A stretch of DNA of 64,000 nt, taken from Rikenellaceae bacterium (GTDB lineage Bacteria; Bacteroidota; Bacteroidia; Bacteroidales; Rikenellaceae). Positions within the stretch are counted from its first letter, which is position 1, and each line of letters begins with the position of its first letter. The stretch is from positions 1 to 64,000 of the forward strand of contig SUZM01000012.1 of the NCBI GenBank assembly GCA_015059965.1, given 5' to 3'. Of this stretch, positions 28,673 through 38,538 are shown piece after piece. Position numbers and translations under genes: made by a program. The notes below the pieces were generated by a model. The model saw only the letters and a list, made by a program, of their open reading frames with translations. It made no database searches and was not told where the DNA came from.

Positions 28673-28791
28673 GCAGTGAGCAGTGAGCAGTGAGCAGTGA
28701 GCAGTGAGCAGTGAGCAGTGTGCAATGAGCAATGAGCAATGAGCAGTGAGCAGTAAGCAATGAGCAGTGAGCAATGAGCAGTGAGCAATTA
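28666..28791. repeat. Heptamer tandem array, 18 units of GCAGTGA/GCAATGA
   Basis: Direct unit count; mostly GCAGTGA then alternating GCAATGA; starts 4 nt before the stop codon of the upstream CDS. Confidence 0.95.
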
Positions 28792-28873
28792 GAAATGCGC
28801 TCTAATGGCCCTTGGATGAGGAATAAACAAAACGAAAATATACATAACACAACTTTACAGGTTTGACCAACTG

Positions 28874-29254
28874 ATGAAATTTTGGCGACTCATACTGCCG
28901 ATCCTCTTCTTCGGGGCTCTATTCCGAGTCTCGAGCGAGGAGTCGTTGCCTGAGCTTCCGATGCTGCAGCCATCGGCCTATGCCTCCAAAATGGAGGAGG
29001 CCTTTGTTGCGGTGTGTGAGCAGATCGGCAATATGGCGGGAGAGTTGCCCCTCATTCAGAACCATGCGACGCCCGTATGGCACCGGGCCCTCCGCAAGAG
29101 TGAGGTCCGCACGGTTAAGAGCCTCAGGCCCGAGGTTGGCGTGCGGTCGTGTGGCGGTTGGTCGGCTCTGGTAATTGAGTCGTATCGCCTTGCGTTCTTT
29201 GCCGAACCAAGGCCCGTCGAGCGACTTCGGGTCTTGCGACGGCTTCGTATTTAG
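28874..29254 (+). CDS. Hypothetical small exported protein
   Basis: 126 aa with signal-like N-term MKFWRLILPILFFGALFRVSS; no recognised domain. Confidence 0.45.
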   Translation: MKFWRLILPILFFGALFRVSSEESLPELPMLQPSAYASKMEEAFVAVCEQIGNMAGELPLIQNHATPVWHRALRKSEVRTVKSLRPEVGVRSCGGWSALVIESYRLAFFAEPRPVERLRVLRRLRI

Positions 29255-29376
29255 CGCTTTTGCCGATCTGGGAGAGACTCCCATCGGCCCCTTTCAGCAT
29301 CTCTGTTGCAGTGGCGGCAGAGCGGGTGAAAAACACCCCGAAAAGAGGATTAAAAAACGCTTTAAATACGAAAAAT

Positions 29377-29874
29377 ATGGATAAGAAAAAGATGGGGATG
29401 GCCATTTGTGCCCTCTCCAATGGTGAGATTGTGATTCGACGCAAACCCCTTACGGCTCCCCTGTTGCTCTTGGTTGCCGGTCTGCTTTTGCTGCTGCCTC
29501 CTCTCTTGGGTGCAGAGGCATGGCCCGAAAATCTCAGCTTCGGGATTACGGTTTTGGCCTGGATGGCTATCATCGTAGGGGCCGGGGTGGTACTTCGCCG
29601 TTGCTTGGGCGATGAGGGGTTGCCCTATTTGACCCGCTCGAAGGGCTATCTGCGCTATGAGGAGCTCTACTTTCCCAAGGAGCGCCTGTCGGAGGTGGTC
29701 GATTGGTGTGCATGTGGTGAGGTGCAGAAGTTGCGTGCGCATGCCGGAGGTGTTCCGGCCGTGGTGGCGGCCCTCTATTATTCGGAGGATGGTACGGTTT
29801 GCGCCTGCCAGCCCTTTGAATATGTGGAGTTGGAGTATCGGCCTTTGGCCGAGTTGAAGCTCTTCCACCGGTAG
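29377..29874 (+). CDS. Hypothetical membrane protein
   Basis: Start at ATG 29377 (MDKKKMGMAICALSNGEIVIRRKPL); two hydrophobic segments. Confidence 0.55.
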   Translation: MDKKKMGMAICALSNGEIVIRRKPLTAPLLLLVAGLLLLLPPLLGAEAWPENLSFGITVLAWMAIIVGAGVVLRRCLGDEGLPYLTRSKGYLRYEELYFPKERLSEVVDWCACGEVQKLRAHAGGVPAVVAALYYSEDGTVCACQPFEYVELEYRPLAELKLFHR

Positions 29875-29919
29875 CGAGCACCGACTCAAGATAACAGAAG
29901 GAGGCTGTCTAACCAGGTG

Positions 29920-30000
29920 ATTTCTGCGCTGTGCTTACCCTCAAAAAGCGCATTTACTTAAACGTAGATGTGCTTTTTGGGGCTGCGCAAGCCTTGAAAT
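29920..30000. repeat. Palindromic repeat-family member (diverged)
   Basis: TTTCTGCG ... AAAAAGCGCAT/ATGTGCTTTTT hairpin (29943-29978) ... CGCAAGCCTTGAAAT; ends shared with the 31.9-32.2 kb repeats. Confidence 0.6.
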
Positions 30001-30079
30001 ACCTCTTGTTAGCAACTTCTATTAAATAGAGGCTGTCGCAGCACGGGTTGTTGGACATCCTCCTAAAAACGAGTAACAG

Positions 30080-31579
30080 ATGATAGAGATCAGCAGTGAA
30101 AATTTTGTTCTGGTAGGAGCCGTGTTGCTCTTCGTGGCAGTGATGGCCGGTAAGGTGGCCTATCGATTCGGAGCCCCCTCGTTGCTCTTGTTCCTGGGGG
30201 TGGGTATGCTCTTCAGCGGCCTGGGTTTCATCTCTTTCAACTCCTTCGAGATGACTCAGTTTATCGGTATGATTGCTCTCTGTATCATCCTCTTCACAGG
30301 CGGTATGGAGACCAAGTATTCGCAAATACGACCCGTTGTCGCTCCCGGAGTGGTTCTCGCTACTGTCGGAGTTTTGCTCACGGCTTTGATTGTTGCCCTC
30401 TTCATCTGGCTGATCGCTCCCATTTGGGGGCGTCACCTGGCCTTCCCGGTGGCGATGCTCATGGCTTCGACCATGGCTTCGACCGACTCGGCCTCGGTAT
30501 TCTCTATCCTCAGAACCAAGAAGCAGGGGTTACAGCAAAACCTGCGACCGCTTCTTGAGTTGGAGAGTGGATCGAACGACCCGGTGGCCTACATGCTTAC
30601 GATCCTGCTGACCGGCATGGTTACCCAAGGTGAGTCCACCAGCATTCCCGGGGCATTGGTGATGTTCCTCGTGCAGATGGTGGTGGGTGTGATCTGTGGT
30701 TACCTGATCGGTCGTGCGGCCGTGTGGGTGATCAACCGCATGAAGTTTTCCAATAAGGCGCTCTATCCGGTTCTGCTCCTGGCTTTTGCCTTTTTCTCCT
30801 TCGCCTTCACCTCGCTGCTGCGCGGCAACGGCTACCTGGCCGTCTATCTATCTGGGCTTGTGGTGGGCAATATGCGCCTCGACAACAAGCATGAGATGGT
30901 CAATTTCTTTGACGGCTTCCAGTCCCTTTGGCAGATCGTGATGTTCCTCACGCTCGGTCTGTTGGTCAATCCCAAGGAGCTCCTGCAGCCCGACCTGCTC
31001 ATCATGGGATCCCTCGTGGCCCTCTTTATGATCTTCGTGGCTCGCCCGGCTGCGGTCTTCCTCTCCATGGCCCCCTTCCGCAAATTCACCACCAAGGCTC
31101 GTCTCTACATTTCGTGGGTGGGCCTGCGCGGTGCCGTCCCCATCATCTTTGCCACCTATCCCATGTTGGCCGGAGCTCCCGAGCACCAGGCCCGCCTGCT
31201 CTTCAACATCGTCTTCCTGGTTACGATCATCTCTCTGCTTGTGCAGGGTACCACTGTGAGCGGTATGGCCAACCTCCTGGGCCTGGCCTATGAGGAGCGC
31301 GAGAGCCCCTTCAAGGTCAATCTGCACGACAGCATCACCTCCGTACTCTCCGAAGTGGAGGTGAACCGTTCGATGCTTCTCAAGGGTGAGACCCTCAAGG
31401 AGATCTCTCTGCCCGACAATACGCTGGTGATGATGGTCTGCCGCGATGGCGACTACTTCGTGCCCCAGGGAAAGACGCGTCTGTTGCTGGGCGATAAGCT
31501 GCTGCTGATCTCCGATCGCCACGAAGAGTTGCAATCGGCCTATAGAGATCTTGGTGTTGAGTTCGATATCAAGCAGTAG
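30080..31579 (+). CDS. Potassium/proton antiporter (NhaP2/CPA1-type)
   Basis: Multi-TM CPA antiporter with STMASTDSASVFSILRT, LELESGSNDPVAYMLTI and C-terminal TrkA-C-like domain. Confidence 0.93.
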   Translation: MIEISSENFVLVGAVLLFVAVMAGKVAYRFGAPSLLLFLGVGMLFSGLGFISFNSFEMTQFIGMIALCIILFTGGMETKYSQIRPVVAPGVVLATVGVLLTALIVALFIWLIAPIWGRHLAFPVAMLMASTMASTDSASVFSILRTKKQGLQQNLRPLLELESGSNDPVAYMLTILLTGMVTQGESTSIPGALVMFLVQMVVGVICGYLIGRAAVWVINRMKFSNKALYPVLLLAFAFFSFAFTSLLRGNGYLAVYLSGLVVGNMRLDNKHEMVNFFDGFQSLWQIVMFLTLGLLVNPKELLQPDLLIMGSLVALFMIFVARPAAVFLSMAPFRKFTTKARLYISWVGLRGAVPIIFATYPMLAGAPEHQARLLFNIVFLVTIISLLVQGTTVSGMANLLGLAYEERESPFKVNLHDSITSVLSEVEVNRSMLLKGETLKEISLPDNTLVMMVCRDGDYFVPQGKTRLLLGDKLLLISDRHEELQSAYRDLGVEFDIKQ

Positions 31580-31669
31580 ATGCCTCTTTTTGCTGATCCT
31601 TTGCGGCGGGGGTAACCGAACCCTTCAGCCCCTCTATCATCACCTCTTCTCGGTGAGCAATTCACGATG

Positions 31670-31698
31670 GGGGTATCCGACAAATTGTCGGATACCCC
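31670..31698 (+). terminator. Terminator downstream of antiporter
   Basis: GGGGTATCCGACAA-A-TTGTCGGATACCCC then TGTCTTTT. Confidence 0.8.
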
Positions 31699-31755
31699 TG
31701 TCTTTTAGTGATCCGATTTTATCGTAATCCCCAATCTCCTGGTTGGCGCAAACAA

Positions 31756-31787
31756 AACACCCGAGAAGGAGAACCTTCTCGGGTGTT
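31756..31787. terminator. Strong hairpin AACACCCGAGAAGG...CCTTCTCGGGTGTT
   Basis: 14-bp perfect stem. Confidence 0.65.
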
Positions 31788-31890
31788 GGTGAGAAACAGG
31801 GAGGCCGAAAATTAGTGACGCCTCATTGAAAGATAGCCCTTGAGAGTAGGGCTAAGTGATAAGCCTCCCTGTCGATTGACGAAATTGCCT

Positions 31891-32205
31891 GATCGGTATT
31901 TTCTGCGTTACGCTCGGTTGCTAAATCCTCACATACTGGGGTATGCTCCGGTTTAGCCCCCTTCGCAAGCCTTGAAAATCCACGATCATCCAATTTCTTT
32001 ACATCTTCGTGATCGGTATTTTCTGCGTTACGCTCGGTTGCTAAATCCTCACATACTGGAGTATGCTCCGGTTTAGCCCCCTTCGCAAGCCTTGAAAATC
32101 CACGATCATCCAATTTCTTTACATCTTCGTGATCGGTATTTTCTGCGTTACGCTCGATTGCTAAATCCTCACATACTGGAGTATGCTCCGGTTTAGCCCC
32201 CCCCC
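31891..32205. repeat. 120-bp tandem repeat, 2 full + 1 partial copies
   Basis: GATCGGTATTTTCTGCG... restarts at 31891, 32011 and 32131; copies differ at few positions. Confidence 0.95.
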
Positions 32206-32207
32206 TG

Positions 32208-33944
32208 TTAGGCCTGCTGGCGGTTCAGACGGTCCAACAGCTGTGTATCGTAGAGGTAGCGCTTGATGCTTCGTTTCGGGGTTTTCTCAAACTCGTTGGG
32301 GTAGATCGTGACACTTGCAATGCGCTCATAGGCAGCCAGCTGCTTGTTCAGCTCCACAAGGTTCTCCTCCATGATCTTCTGCAGGTCGCGTTTATCCACC
32401 TTCTCGGCGTGCATCTGATCGTGGTCGGGTACAACCAAAGCGTGCAGGTGGCCGTTCGACTCGATGATCAGCGACTCCATCACCAGATACATGTTGTTGA
32501 GCTTGTCCTCGATCTCCTCGGGGTAGATGTTCTGTCCGTTCGAGGTGAGGATCATCGTCTTCGAGCGACCGCGGATGTAGATCGTGCCGTCGGCATCAAT
32601 CGTACCCATATCGCCCGTATGGAGCCAGCCATCACCCGGCAGGACGGACTTCGTATCCTTCTCGTTCTTGTAGTATCCCTTCATGACGTGGGCTCCCTTT
32701 ACGAGGATCTCTCCGGCGATCGTATGCGGATCGGGCGAGTCAATCTTTACCTCGAGGTGCTGTCCGTTCTCGGGCGACTTGACCGACAGATAGCTGCCGC
32801 ACGACGAGGGTTTGAACTCGTTATCGGGTGCAAAGCTGATCAGCGGGGCGCACTCGGTCATGCCGTAGCCCACCGTGATCGGGAAGTTGATCTTCATCAG
32901 GAAGGCCTCGGTCTCCTGGTTGAGCGGGGCACCGCCGACAATAAAGAGTTTCACGTTGCCGCCGAAGGCATCGATGAGCTTCTTGCGGATCACCGAGTAG
33001 AGGACGTTCGAGATCAGCGGAATCTTGGCCGCGATGCTCATCGGACCCTTCTCGAGCATGGGAAGCACCTGCTTGCGGTAGATCTTCTCGAGGATCATCG
33101 GCACGCAACAGATGATCGAGGGGCTCACCACCTGAACAGCCTCCAGCAGGATCTTCGGGGTGGGGATGCGACCCAGCAGGGTGATGTGGTGACCCACGGC
33201 GAGCGGAGCCAGGAAGTTGAACGTGCAGCCGTAGGCGTGTGCCAGGGGCAGGAACGAGAGGGTGCGACCTCCCTTATTGAAGTACTTCTCGCCGGTGCGC
33301 GTGTTGCCCACGGTCATGGCGAAGATTACGTTGCCCGTCAGGTTGTCCACCGTCAGCATTACCCCCTTCGAGTAGCCCGTGGTGCCCGATGTGTAGTTCA
33401 GCAGACACACCTCATCGTTGTTCACATCGGCATATTTGATATCCTTGGCGCTGAATCCGTTGGGATACTTCGCGCGGTAGTGCTTCGTGATGTTCTTCTG
33501 GAACTCCGAGAGCGACTTGCCGCTCTTCTCATAGATCACCGAGAAATCGGTGAGCGAGAAGACGCCCTCGATTTCGGGAATCTGATCCTCCTCGATGCCA
33601 TCCCAGTAGTTGTCGCCCAGGAAGAGCAGGCGGCTCTCCGAGTGGTTTACGATGTGGATGATATCGTTCGAGGTGAAGTCTTGCAGGATGGGGACAATCA
33701 CGGCTCCATAGGTGATTGTAGCGATGTAGGAGATGCACCAGCGGGGATTGTTACGACCCACCAATGCGATCTTGTCTCCCTTCTTGATGCCGACCTTCTT
33801 GAACAGAAGGTGCAACTTGGCAATCTCCTTGGCCACCTCATAGTAGGAGAAGCTCTCCTTTTTGAAATAGTCGGTCAGAGCCGACATCTCGCGGTTCTCC
33901 TGAAAACTGCGCTCGTAAATCTTAATCAGGTTCTCTTTTAACAT
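32208..33944 (-). CDS. AMP-dependent synthetase / long-chain fatty acid--CoA ligase
   Basis: LLNYTSGTTGYSKGVMLT, YGMTECAPLISF, GWLHTGDMGTID, RGRSKTMILTSNGQNIYPEEIE. Confidence 0.95.
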   Translation of the reverse strand: MLKENLIKIYERSFQENREMSALTDYFKKESFSYYEVAKEIAKLHLLFKKVGIKKGDKIALVGRNNPRWCISYIATITYGAVIVPILQDFTSNDIIHIVNHSESRLLFLGDNYWDGIEEDQIPEIEGVFSLTDFSVIYEKSGKSLSEFQKNITKHYRAKYPNGFSAKDIKYADVNNDEVCLLNYTSGTTGYSKGVMLTVDNLTGNVIFAMTVGNTRTGEKYFNKGGRTLSFLPLAHAYGCTFNFLAPLAVGHHITLLGRIPTPKILLEAVQVVSPSIICCVPMILEKIYRKQVLPMLEKGPMSIAAKIPLISNVLYSVIRKKLIDAFGGNVKLFIVGGAPLNQETEAFLMKINFPITVGYGMTECAPLISFAPDNEFKPSSCGSYLSVKSPENGQHLEVKIDSPDPHTIAGEILVKGAHVMKGYYKNEKDTKSVLPGDGWLHTGDMGTIDADGTIYIRGRSKTMILTSNGQNIYPEEIEDKLNNMYLVMESLIIESNGHLHALVVPDHDQMHAEKVDKRDLQKIMEENLVELNKQLAAYERIASVTIYPNEFEKTPKRSIKRYLYDTQLLDRLNRQQA

Positions 33945-33984
33945 AAAAAATCCAATTAGACAATACTTTGTTGTTTTTGGCGGC

Positions 33985-33993
33985 GCAAAGATA
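33985..33993 (-). promoter_or_regulatory. -7 box TATCTTTGC upstream of the acyl-CoA ligase
   Basis: TAnnTTTG-type motif about 40 bp upstream of the ATG. Confidence 0.5.
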
Positions 33994-34171
33994 CGAAATA
34001 AAAATGGATTAAACAAGCCTTTCGTGTCCTTTTTGTGCTAAAAAATAGGCGGTTTAGCACATTTGCCCCTTTGTCCAGGCGATTTTTGGACGAATCGGCC
34101 CATGTGAACGCATTTTTGAATCCGACGTTTCGCTTCGATCGGCCGGGCTCTTCGGCGCTTCCTCGGGTAGG

Positions 34172-35029
34172 CTATCGCCACTCGGCCTTCAGTGGCTCTT
34201 TGTCGATGTAGTTACCCCAGGTTGAGGCGGGCATACCGAGCGCCATGCCGGCGTGAATGGTTCCCCGGATTCCCAGCTTTCGGGCCAGCTTGCCCGATTT
34301 GTCGGCCTTGAGGGCTGTGATCAGGAAACCCGTATAGATCTGGCTTACGCCCAGTGCCTCGGCCATCAGCGAGCCGTTCTGATAGGCCAGCTGGGCATCG
34401 ATCGCCCCGAAGCGGTTCTTCGCGGGCGTGTGGATGAGCAGGAGGGCTGTGGCGCCGCGCAGGATACGGTCGCGCTGCTCCTCGTCCCATTCCTGCAGGA
34501 TACGCCGAAAGGTTGCAGCGTAGCGGTCGGCCCCCTTGACCAGCCTGCGGGCGAGCGACCCCACTATGGGCATCTCCAGAAGTTTGACCATCTGCCGCAT
34601 GTAGTCGAGGGTAAACTCAATCACTGCGCGCAGCTCGTCGGGGTTGCTGACGATCGTAAATTCCACCTGTTGCAGGTTGCTGGCTGTGGGGGCGCGGTGG
34701 GCCGCCTCGACGATCTGTTCGAGCAGCTCGCGGGGTACGGGTCGTCTGCTCAGGTCGCGATTCGAGCGGCGGGAGCGGATCAGCAGCATCAGGCTCTCGG
34801 GCGTGGGGAGCTGTGAGCGGTCGATCGGATGGACCTTCTCGGGCGGGAACACCTCATGCTCGACAGCGGCAGCGGGGCAGGCCGCCACGCAGTGGCCGCA
34901 GCGGATGCAGTTTTCGGGCTTTGAAACACTGACGGTTTCCCCCTTTTTCGCTTGTGTGAAGACCCCTGAGGGGCATACCCTCGCGCATCTTCCGCACGAG
35001 ATACAGTGTTCCAATATCTTTATATCCAT
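34172..35029 (-). CDS. Nitroreductase family protein with N-terminal 4Fe-4S ferredoxin domain
   Basis: CISCGRCARVCPSG, CIRCGHCVAACP clusters; RRSNRDLSRRPVPRELLEQIVEAAHRAPTASNLQ. Confidence 0.93.
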   Translation of the reverse strand: MDIKILEHCISCGRCARVCPSGVFTQAKKGETVSVSKPENCIRCGHCVAACPAAAVEHEVFPPEKVHPIDRSQLPTPESLMLLIRSRRSNRDLSRRPVPRELLEQIVEAAHRAPTASNLQQVEFTIVSNPDELRAVIEFTLDYMRQMVKLLEMPIVGSLARRLVKGADRYAATFRRILQEWDEEQRDRILRGATALLLIHTPAKNRFGAIDAQLAYQNGSLMAEALGVSQIYTGFLITALKADKSGKLARKLGIRGTIHAGMALGMPASTWGNYIDKEPLKAEWR

Positions 35030-35100
35030 CGTCTTGGTGCTTTTCTAAGGTTGCTGTGGGGTGTGTTCGGTCCAGCTGGAGAGGGAAGGCTCTTCCCGGT

Positions 35101-36114
35101 TTAGAAGAGAGAGCCGCTTTCGCCCTCCTTTGTAAAGCCCAGGTGTTGGTAGGCCAGTTCGGTTGCCTCGCGGCCTCGCGGCGTGCGCTTTAGGAATCCC
35201 TCTTTGATCAGGAAGGGCTCGTAGACCTCCTCGATCGTGCCGGGCTCCTCGCTTACCGATGTGGCGATGGTGTTGAGTCCCACGGGGCCGCCACCGAACT
35301 TTTCGATGATGGCTCCCAGGATCTTATTGTCCATCTGATCCAATCCGCGCGAGTCGATGTTCAGCGCCTTCAGACTGAAGCGGGTGATCTCGAGGTCGAT
35401 ATGTCCCTCGCCCTTGACCATCGCAAAGTCCCTCACGCGGCGCAACAGGGCATTGGCAATACGCGGCGTGCCGCGCGAGCGCAGGGCCACCTCCAAAGCC
35501 GCCTCATGGTCGATCGAGACGTCCAGGATCCGTGCCGAGCGCTTCACAATGCCGGCCAGCACCGGAGCATCGTAGTACTCCAGGTGGCAGGTGATGCCGA
35601 ATCGGGCTCTCAAGGGTGAGGTCAGAAGTCCGCTGCGGGTGGTGGCACCAATAAGCGTGAAGGGGGCCAGTTCGATCTGGATCGAGCGGGCTGAGGGGCC
35701 CTTGTCGAGCACGATGTCGATCTTATAATCCTCCATGGCCGAGTAGAGGTACTCCTCGACGATGGGGCTCAGGCGGTGAATCTCATCAATGAAGAGCACA
35801 TCGCCCGGGTTGAGGTTCGTCAGAAGCCCTGCCAGGTCGCCCGGCTTGTCCAGCACGGGACCCGAGGTGGTTTTCAGCTGGGCACCCATCTCGTTGGCGA
35901 TGATGTTGGCCAGGGTGGTCTTGCCCAGGCCCGGAGGTCCGTGCAACAGGACGTGGTCCAGCGAGTCCCCGCGCATGAGGGCCGCCTTGATGAAGATGCG
36001 CAGGTTTTCGACAATCTTCTCCTGTCCGGCGAAGTTTTCCAACTCCTGCGGGCGGATCTTGTTCTCGAACTCCAGGTCGCTTTCGATGTGGCGCATATTT
36101 CGATCTACTGCCAT
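35101..36114 (-). CDS. ruvB: Holliday junction branch migration helicase RuvB
   Basis: [64 protein letters not shown]. Confidence 0.98.
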   Translation of the reverse strand: MAVDRNMRHIESDLEFENKIRPQELENFAGQEKIVENLRIFIKAALMRGDSLDHVLLHGPPGLGKTTLANIIANEMGAQLKTTSGPVLDKPGDLAGLLTNLNPGDVLFIDEIHRLSPIVEEYLYSAMEDYKIDIVLDKGPSARSIQIELAPFTLIGATTRSGLLTSPLRARFGITCHLEYYDAPVLAGIVKRSARILDVSIDHEAALEVALRSRGTPRIANALLRRVRDFAMVKGEGHIDLEITRFSLKALNIDSRGLDQMDNKILGAIIEKFGGGPVGLNTIATSVSEEPGTIEEVYEPFLIKEGFLKRTPRGREATELAYQHLGFTKEGESGSLF

Positions 36115-36118
36115 TGTA

Positions 36119-36631
36119 TTATCTGTTCGAAGTTTCTATATTCGTCGTTTTCTCGGTTCGGAAGGTGAAATATTTGGCGGCCAGGAAGCTGTATACGGAG
36201 CTGACGGCGGTGGTCAGCAGCTTCGATGGCGTGGCCCAAATATGTAGTCCCTCGACAAAGCATTTCATGCAGAGGTAGTTCAGCAGGATGGCTCCGGCTA
36301 CACTTACCAGGTAGCGGCTCAACTGCGTGCCGGTCCTGAGCGTGGAGGAGCGGAAGGCGACGTGGCGATTCAGCCAAAAGCCGTTGAGGAAGGTGATCGG
36401 GAAGACCGCCATGAGCGAGGCGATGTGGGGGGAGATGACCACAAAACCCAGATCCACAAAGCGCTCGGCAACCAGGTAGTGGTAGATCAGGTAGTAATAG
36501 AGCGCATCGAGTGCCATGTTCATCCCTCCGCATGCCGCATAGCGGAAGAGCTCTCTTGGAAAGAGTCTCTTCAGGGGGCCCACATAGAAGAGGTCAATCC
36601 CCCGGCGAATCGTGTCGGCTGCGCGGTTCAT
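36119..36631 (-). CDS. GtrA family membrane protein
   Basis: [23 protein letters not shown]...[15 protein letters not shown]...KYFTFRTE. Confidence 0.85.
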   Translation of the reverse strand: MNRAADTIRRGIDLFYVGPLKRLFPRELFRYAACGGMNMALDALYYYLIYHYLVAERFVDLGFVVISPHIASLMAVFPITFLNGFWLNRHVAFRSSTLRTGTQLSRYLVSVAGAILLNYLCMKCFVEGLHIWATPSKLLTTAVSSVYSFLAAKYFTFRTEKTTNIETSNR

Positions 36632-36635
36632 CCCT

Positions 36636-37550
36636 CTATGGCTTGGAATAGACCCATACCTCCTTAGCCCCGTACTCTGTGCGGTAGCGGCGGGCAATCT
36701 CTTGTGCCTCAGCTCGTTTTTCTACCTCACCAAGCGATACCAGCCACTTCTTGCCATAGCGGAAGAGGCGGAAGTCGCTCTCGGGAATGGCATACTGTTT
36801 CGTGGCTTGCGCCACCGCGCGGCGGGCATTGCTCTCGGTGGAGTAGATCCCCATCACCACATAGCTCATTCCCGAGCGGGTGCGGGTGATCTCTTCGGGC
36901 CGATCGCCCGGCTTGGGCTCGCTTGTTGCCGGCATCGTTGTCGGGGTTGTCTCGATGGGCTGTGGGGTTGCCATCGTATCCCTCGTTTCGGGTGTAGACT
37001 CCTCTTGGACGACTTCCCGACTCTGTAGCTCGATGGCCGCCTTCGGGCGATTCCACCGCTGCCATAACTCCAGCGGGTTGATCAAGTAGGCCAGCAGGCC
37101 GAACAACAGGGCGATTATGCTGAGCGTAATCAGGGTCCAGATCCACCACGGCATCGGGCGGCGCTTTACGCGGATGGGGCCCCGCCCCTGCGGGTTGAGG
37201 CGCTTTTCAAAGGCCTCGTCGAGGCTCAGGCTCTTCAGGCAGAGGGTTCCCACCCCCTCGATGCGCAGGCGCCCCTCATCGCTCGACTTCGAGCGCCAAC
37301 GGGCGTAGGCATCTGCCGCCTGCTCCTCCGTGCAACGGGCTTCTCGCATGATCTCCTCCACGAGCGAGTGGCCCATCGGGCCATCGGAGAAGGCGATCAC
37401 GCGGTGAGGGGGGATCAGCTGTGTGGAGCTGATGCGTTGCGCGGGAAGGCGCTTGGTGTAGAGGGCACCCACCTCGGGGAGGGTTACAGCTTCGTCGGCC
37501 AAGAGTCGTCGGGCGATCAGCTTGCCGATCTCTTCATTGAGGGTTGCCAT
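36636..37550 (-). CDS. HU-like N-terminal / SPOR C-terminal domain membrane protein
   Basis: N-term LNEEIGKLIARRLLADEAVTLPEVGALY, central TM, C-term YVVMGIYSTESNARRAVAQATKQYAIPESDFRLFRYGKKWLVSLGEVEKRAEAQ. Confidence 0.8.
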   Translation of the reverse strand: MATLNEEIGKLIARRLLADEAVTLPEVGALYTKRLPAQRISSTQLIPPHRVIAFSDGPMGHSLVEEIMREARCTEEQAADAYARWRSKSSDEGRLRIEGVGTLCLKSLSLDEAFEKRLNPQGRGPIRVKRRPMPWWIWTLITLSIIALLFGLLAYLINPLELWQRWNRPKAAIELQSREVVQEESTPETRDTMATPQPIETTPTTMPATSEPKPGDRPEEITRTRSGMSYVVMGIYSTESNARRAVAQATKQYAIPESDFRLFRYGKKWLVSLGEVEKRAEAQEIARRYRTEYGAKEVWVYSKP

Positions 37551-37556
37551 AGGCGT

Positions 37557-38471
37557 TTATTTTTCTTGGTTGAGGCGTTTGGCCCGTCGGGCAGCCATCT
37601 TTTCGGCCTTGCTTTCGGGACGTGCGGGCTCTGAGAGGATCAGCCCCTCGGCCGGCTGCTCACCGCGCCGTGTGGCTCGCACGATCATCCATACTCCCAA
37701 GAGGATGAACGGAATACTCAACAGCTGTCCCATCTTCAGGAAGAGGCCCGTATCGGCGCCCCCCTGCTCCAACTTGACGTACTCGATGATAAAGCGTGTG
37801 AGGAAGACTCCGATCAATCCCACACCAAAGAGCATGCCCGGGCGTTTGCGCCCCACGTCATATTTATAGTACATCACCGCGAGGATGATAAAGGTGGCCA
37901 GGTAGCAGAGCGCCTCGTAGATCTGGGTGGGGTGGCAGGCTGCCGGAGCACAGCTCTGCTGCCATTCGCGCGAGAGCAGAAACCGAAAGCCCCAGGGCAG
38001 GGTGGTGGGGCCGCCGAAGATCTCCGAGTTGAAGAGGTTGCCCAGACGTACCAAGGCTCCTCCGATCCCCACGGCGATCATGATGCGATCCAGCCCCCAG
38101 ATGTAGCGCAGGTGGTTGCGGCGGGCAAAGAGCCAGAGGCCGATCAGCAGGCCGATGGCGGCACCGTGGCTGGCCAGGCCTCCATCGCGGAAGCCGGTGA
38201 TGATGGTCAGCGGTTGCGAGAGGTAGTAGGCCGGGTCGTAGAAGAGACAGTGGCCGAGGCGTGCGCCCAGGATCGTGCCCAGGGTGCCGTACCAGAAGAT
38301 CGATTCCGAGACCGACTCCGGGAGCCCCTCGCGCTTGACGAAATTTTCAAAGAGTTTGGCACCGATGAAGATTGTCAGCACCCACATCAGTCCGTAGTAG
38401 CGGATCTCGACACCGCCCAGGGAGAAGAGAACGGGGTCGAACGACCAGTCGATAAAGAGGAGTTGTGTCAT
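37557..38471 (-). CDS. lgt: Prolipoprotein diacylglyceryl transferase
   Basis: IRYYGLMW, GARLGHCLFYDPAYYL, RDGGLASHGAAIGLL, CHPTQIYEALCYL. Confidence 0.97.
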   Translation of the reverse strand: MTQLLFIDWSFDPVLFSLGGVEIRYYGLMWVLTIFIGAKLFENFVKREGLPESVSESIFWYGTLGTILGARLGHCLFYDPAYYLSQPLTIITGFRDGGLASHGAAIGLLIGLWLFARRNHLRYIWGLDRIMIAVGIGGALVRLGNLFNSEIFGGPTTLPWGFRFLLSREWQQSCAPAACHPTQIYEALCYLATFIILAVMYYKYDVGRKRPGMLFGVGLIGVFLTRFIIEYVKLEQGGADTGLFLKMGQLLSIPFILLGVWMIVRATRRGEQPAEGLILSEPARPESKAEKMAARRAKRLNQEK

Positions 38472-38538
38472 GGTTGTAGGGAGTTCAAAACAATTTCCCG
38501 GGCATCCGAAGGGTGCCCGAGAAATCGACTGAAATTCA

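Noticed and set aside
28031-28774. 247-aa antisense ORF with LLTAHCS repeats
   Set aside because: Product of stop-free antisense reading of the GCAGTGA heptamer array fused to the TonB-gene shadow frame.
31823-32113. 96-aa ORF with perfect 40-aa repeats (DDRGFSRLAKGAKPEHTPVCEDLATERNAENT)
   Set aside because: Open only because the 120-bp intergenic repeat is divisible by three; the unit is palindromic and a partly diverged copy elsewhere has no coding potential.
31891-32205. CRISPR array
   Set aside because: Period is 120 bp with no unique spacers between short repeats; the whole unit is repeated and no cas genes are present.
32409-33941. 510-aa + strand ORF opposite the acyl-CoA ligase
   Set aside because: Shadow of a gene with clear AMP-binding motifs.
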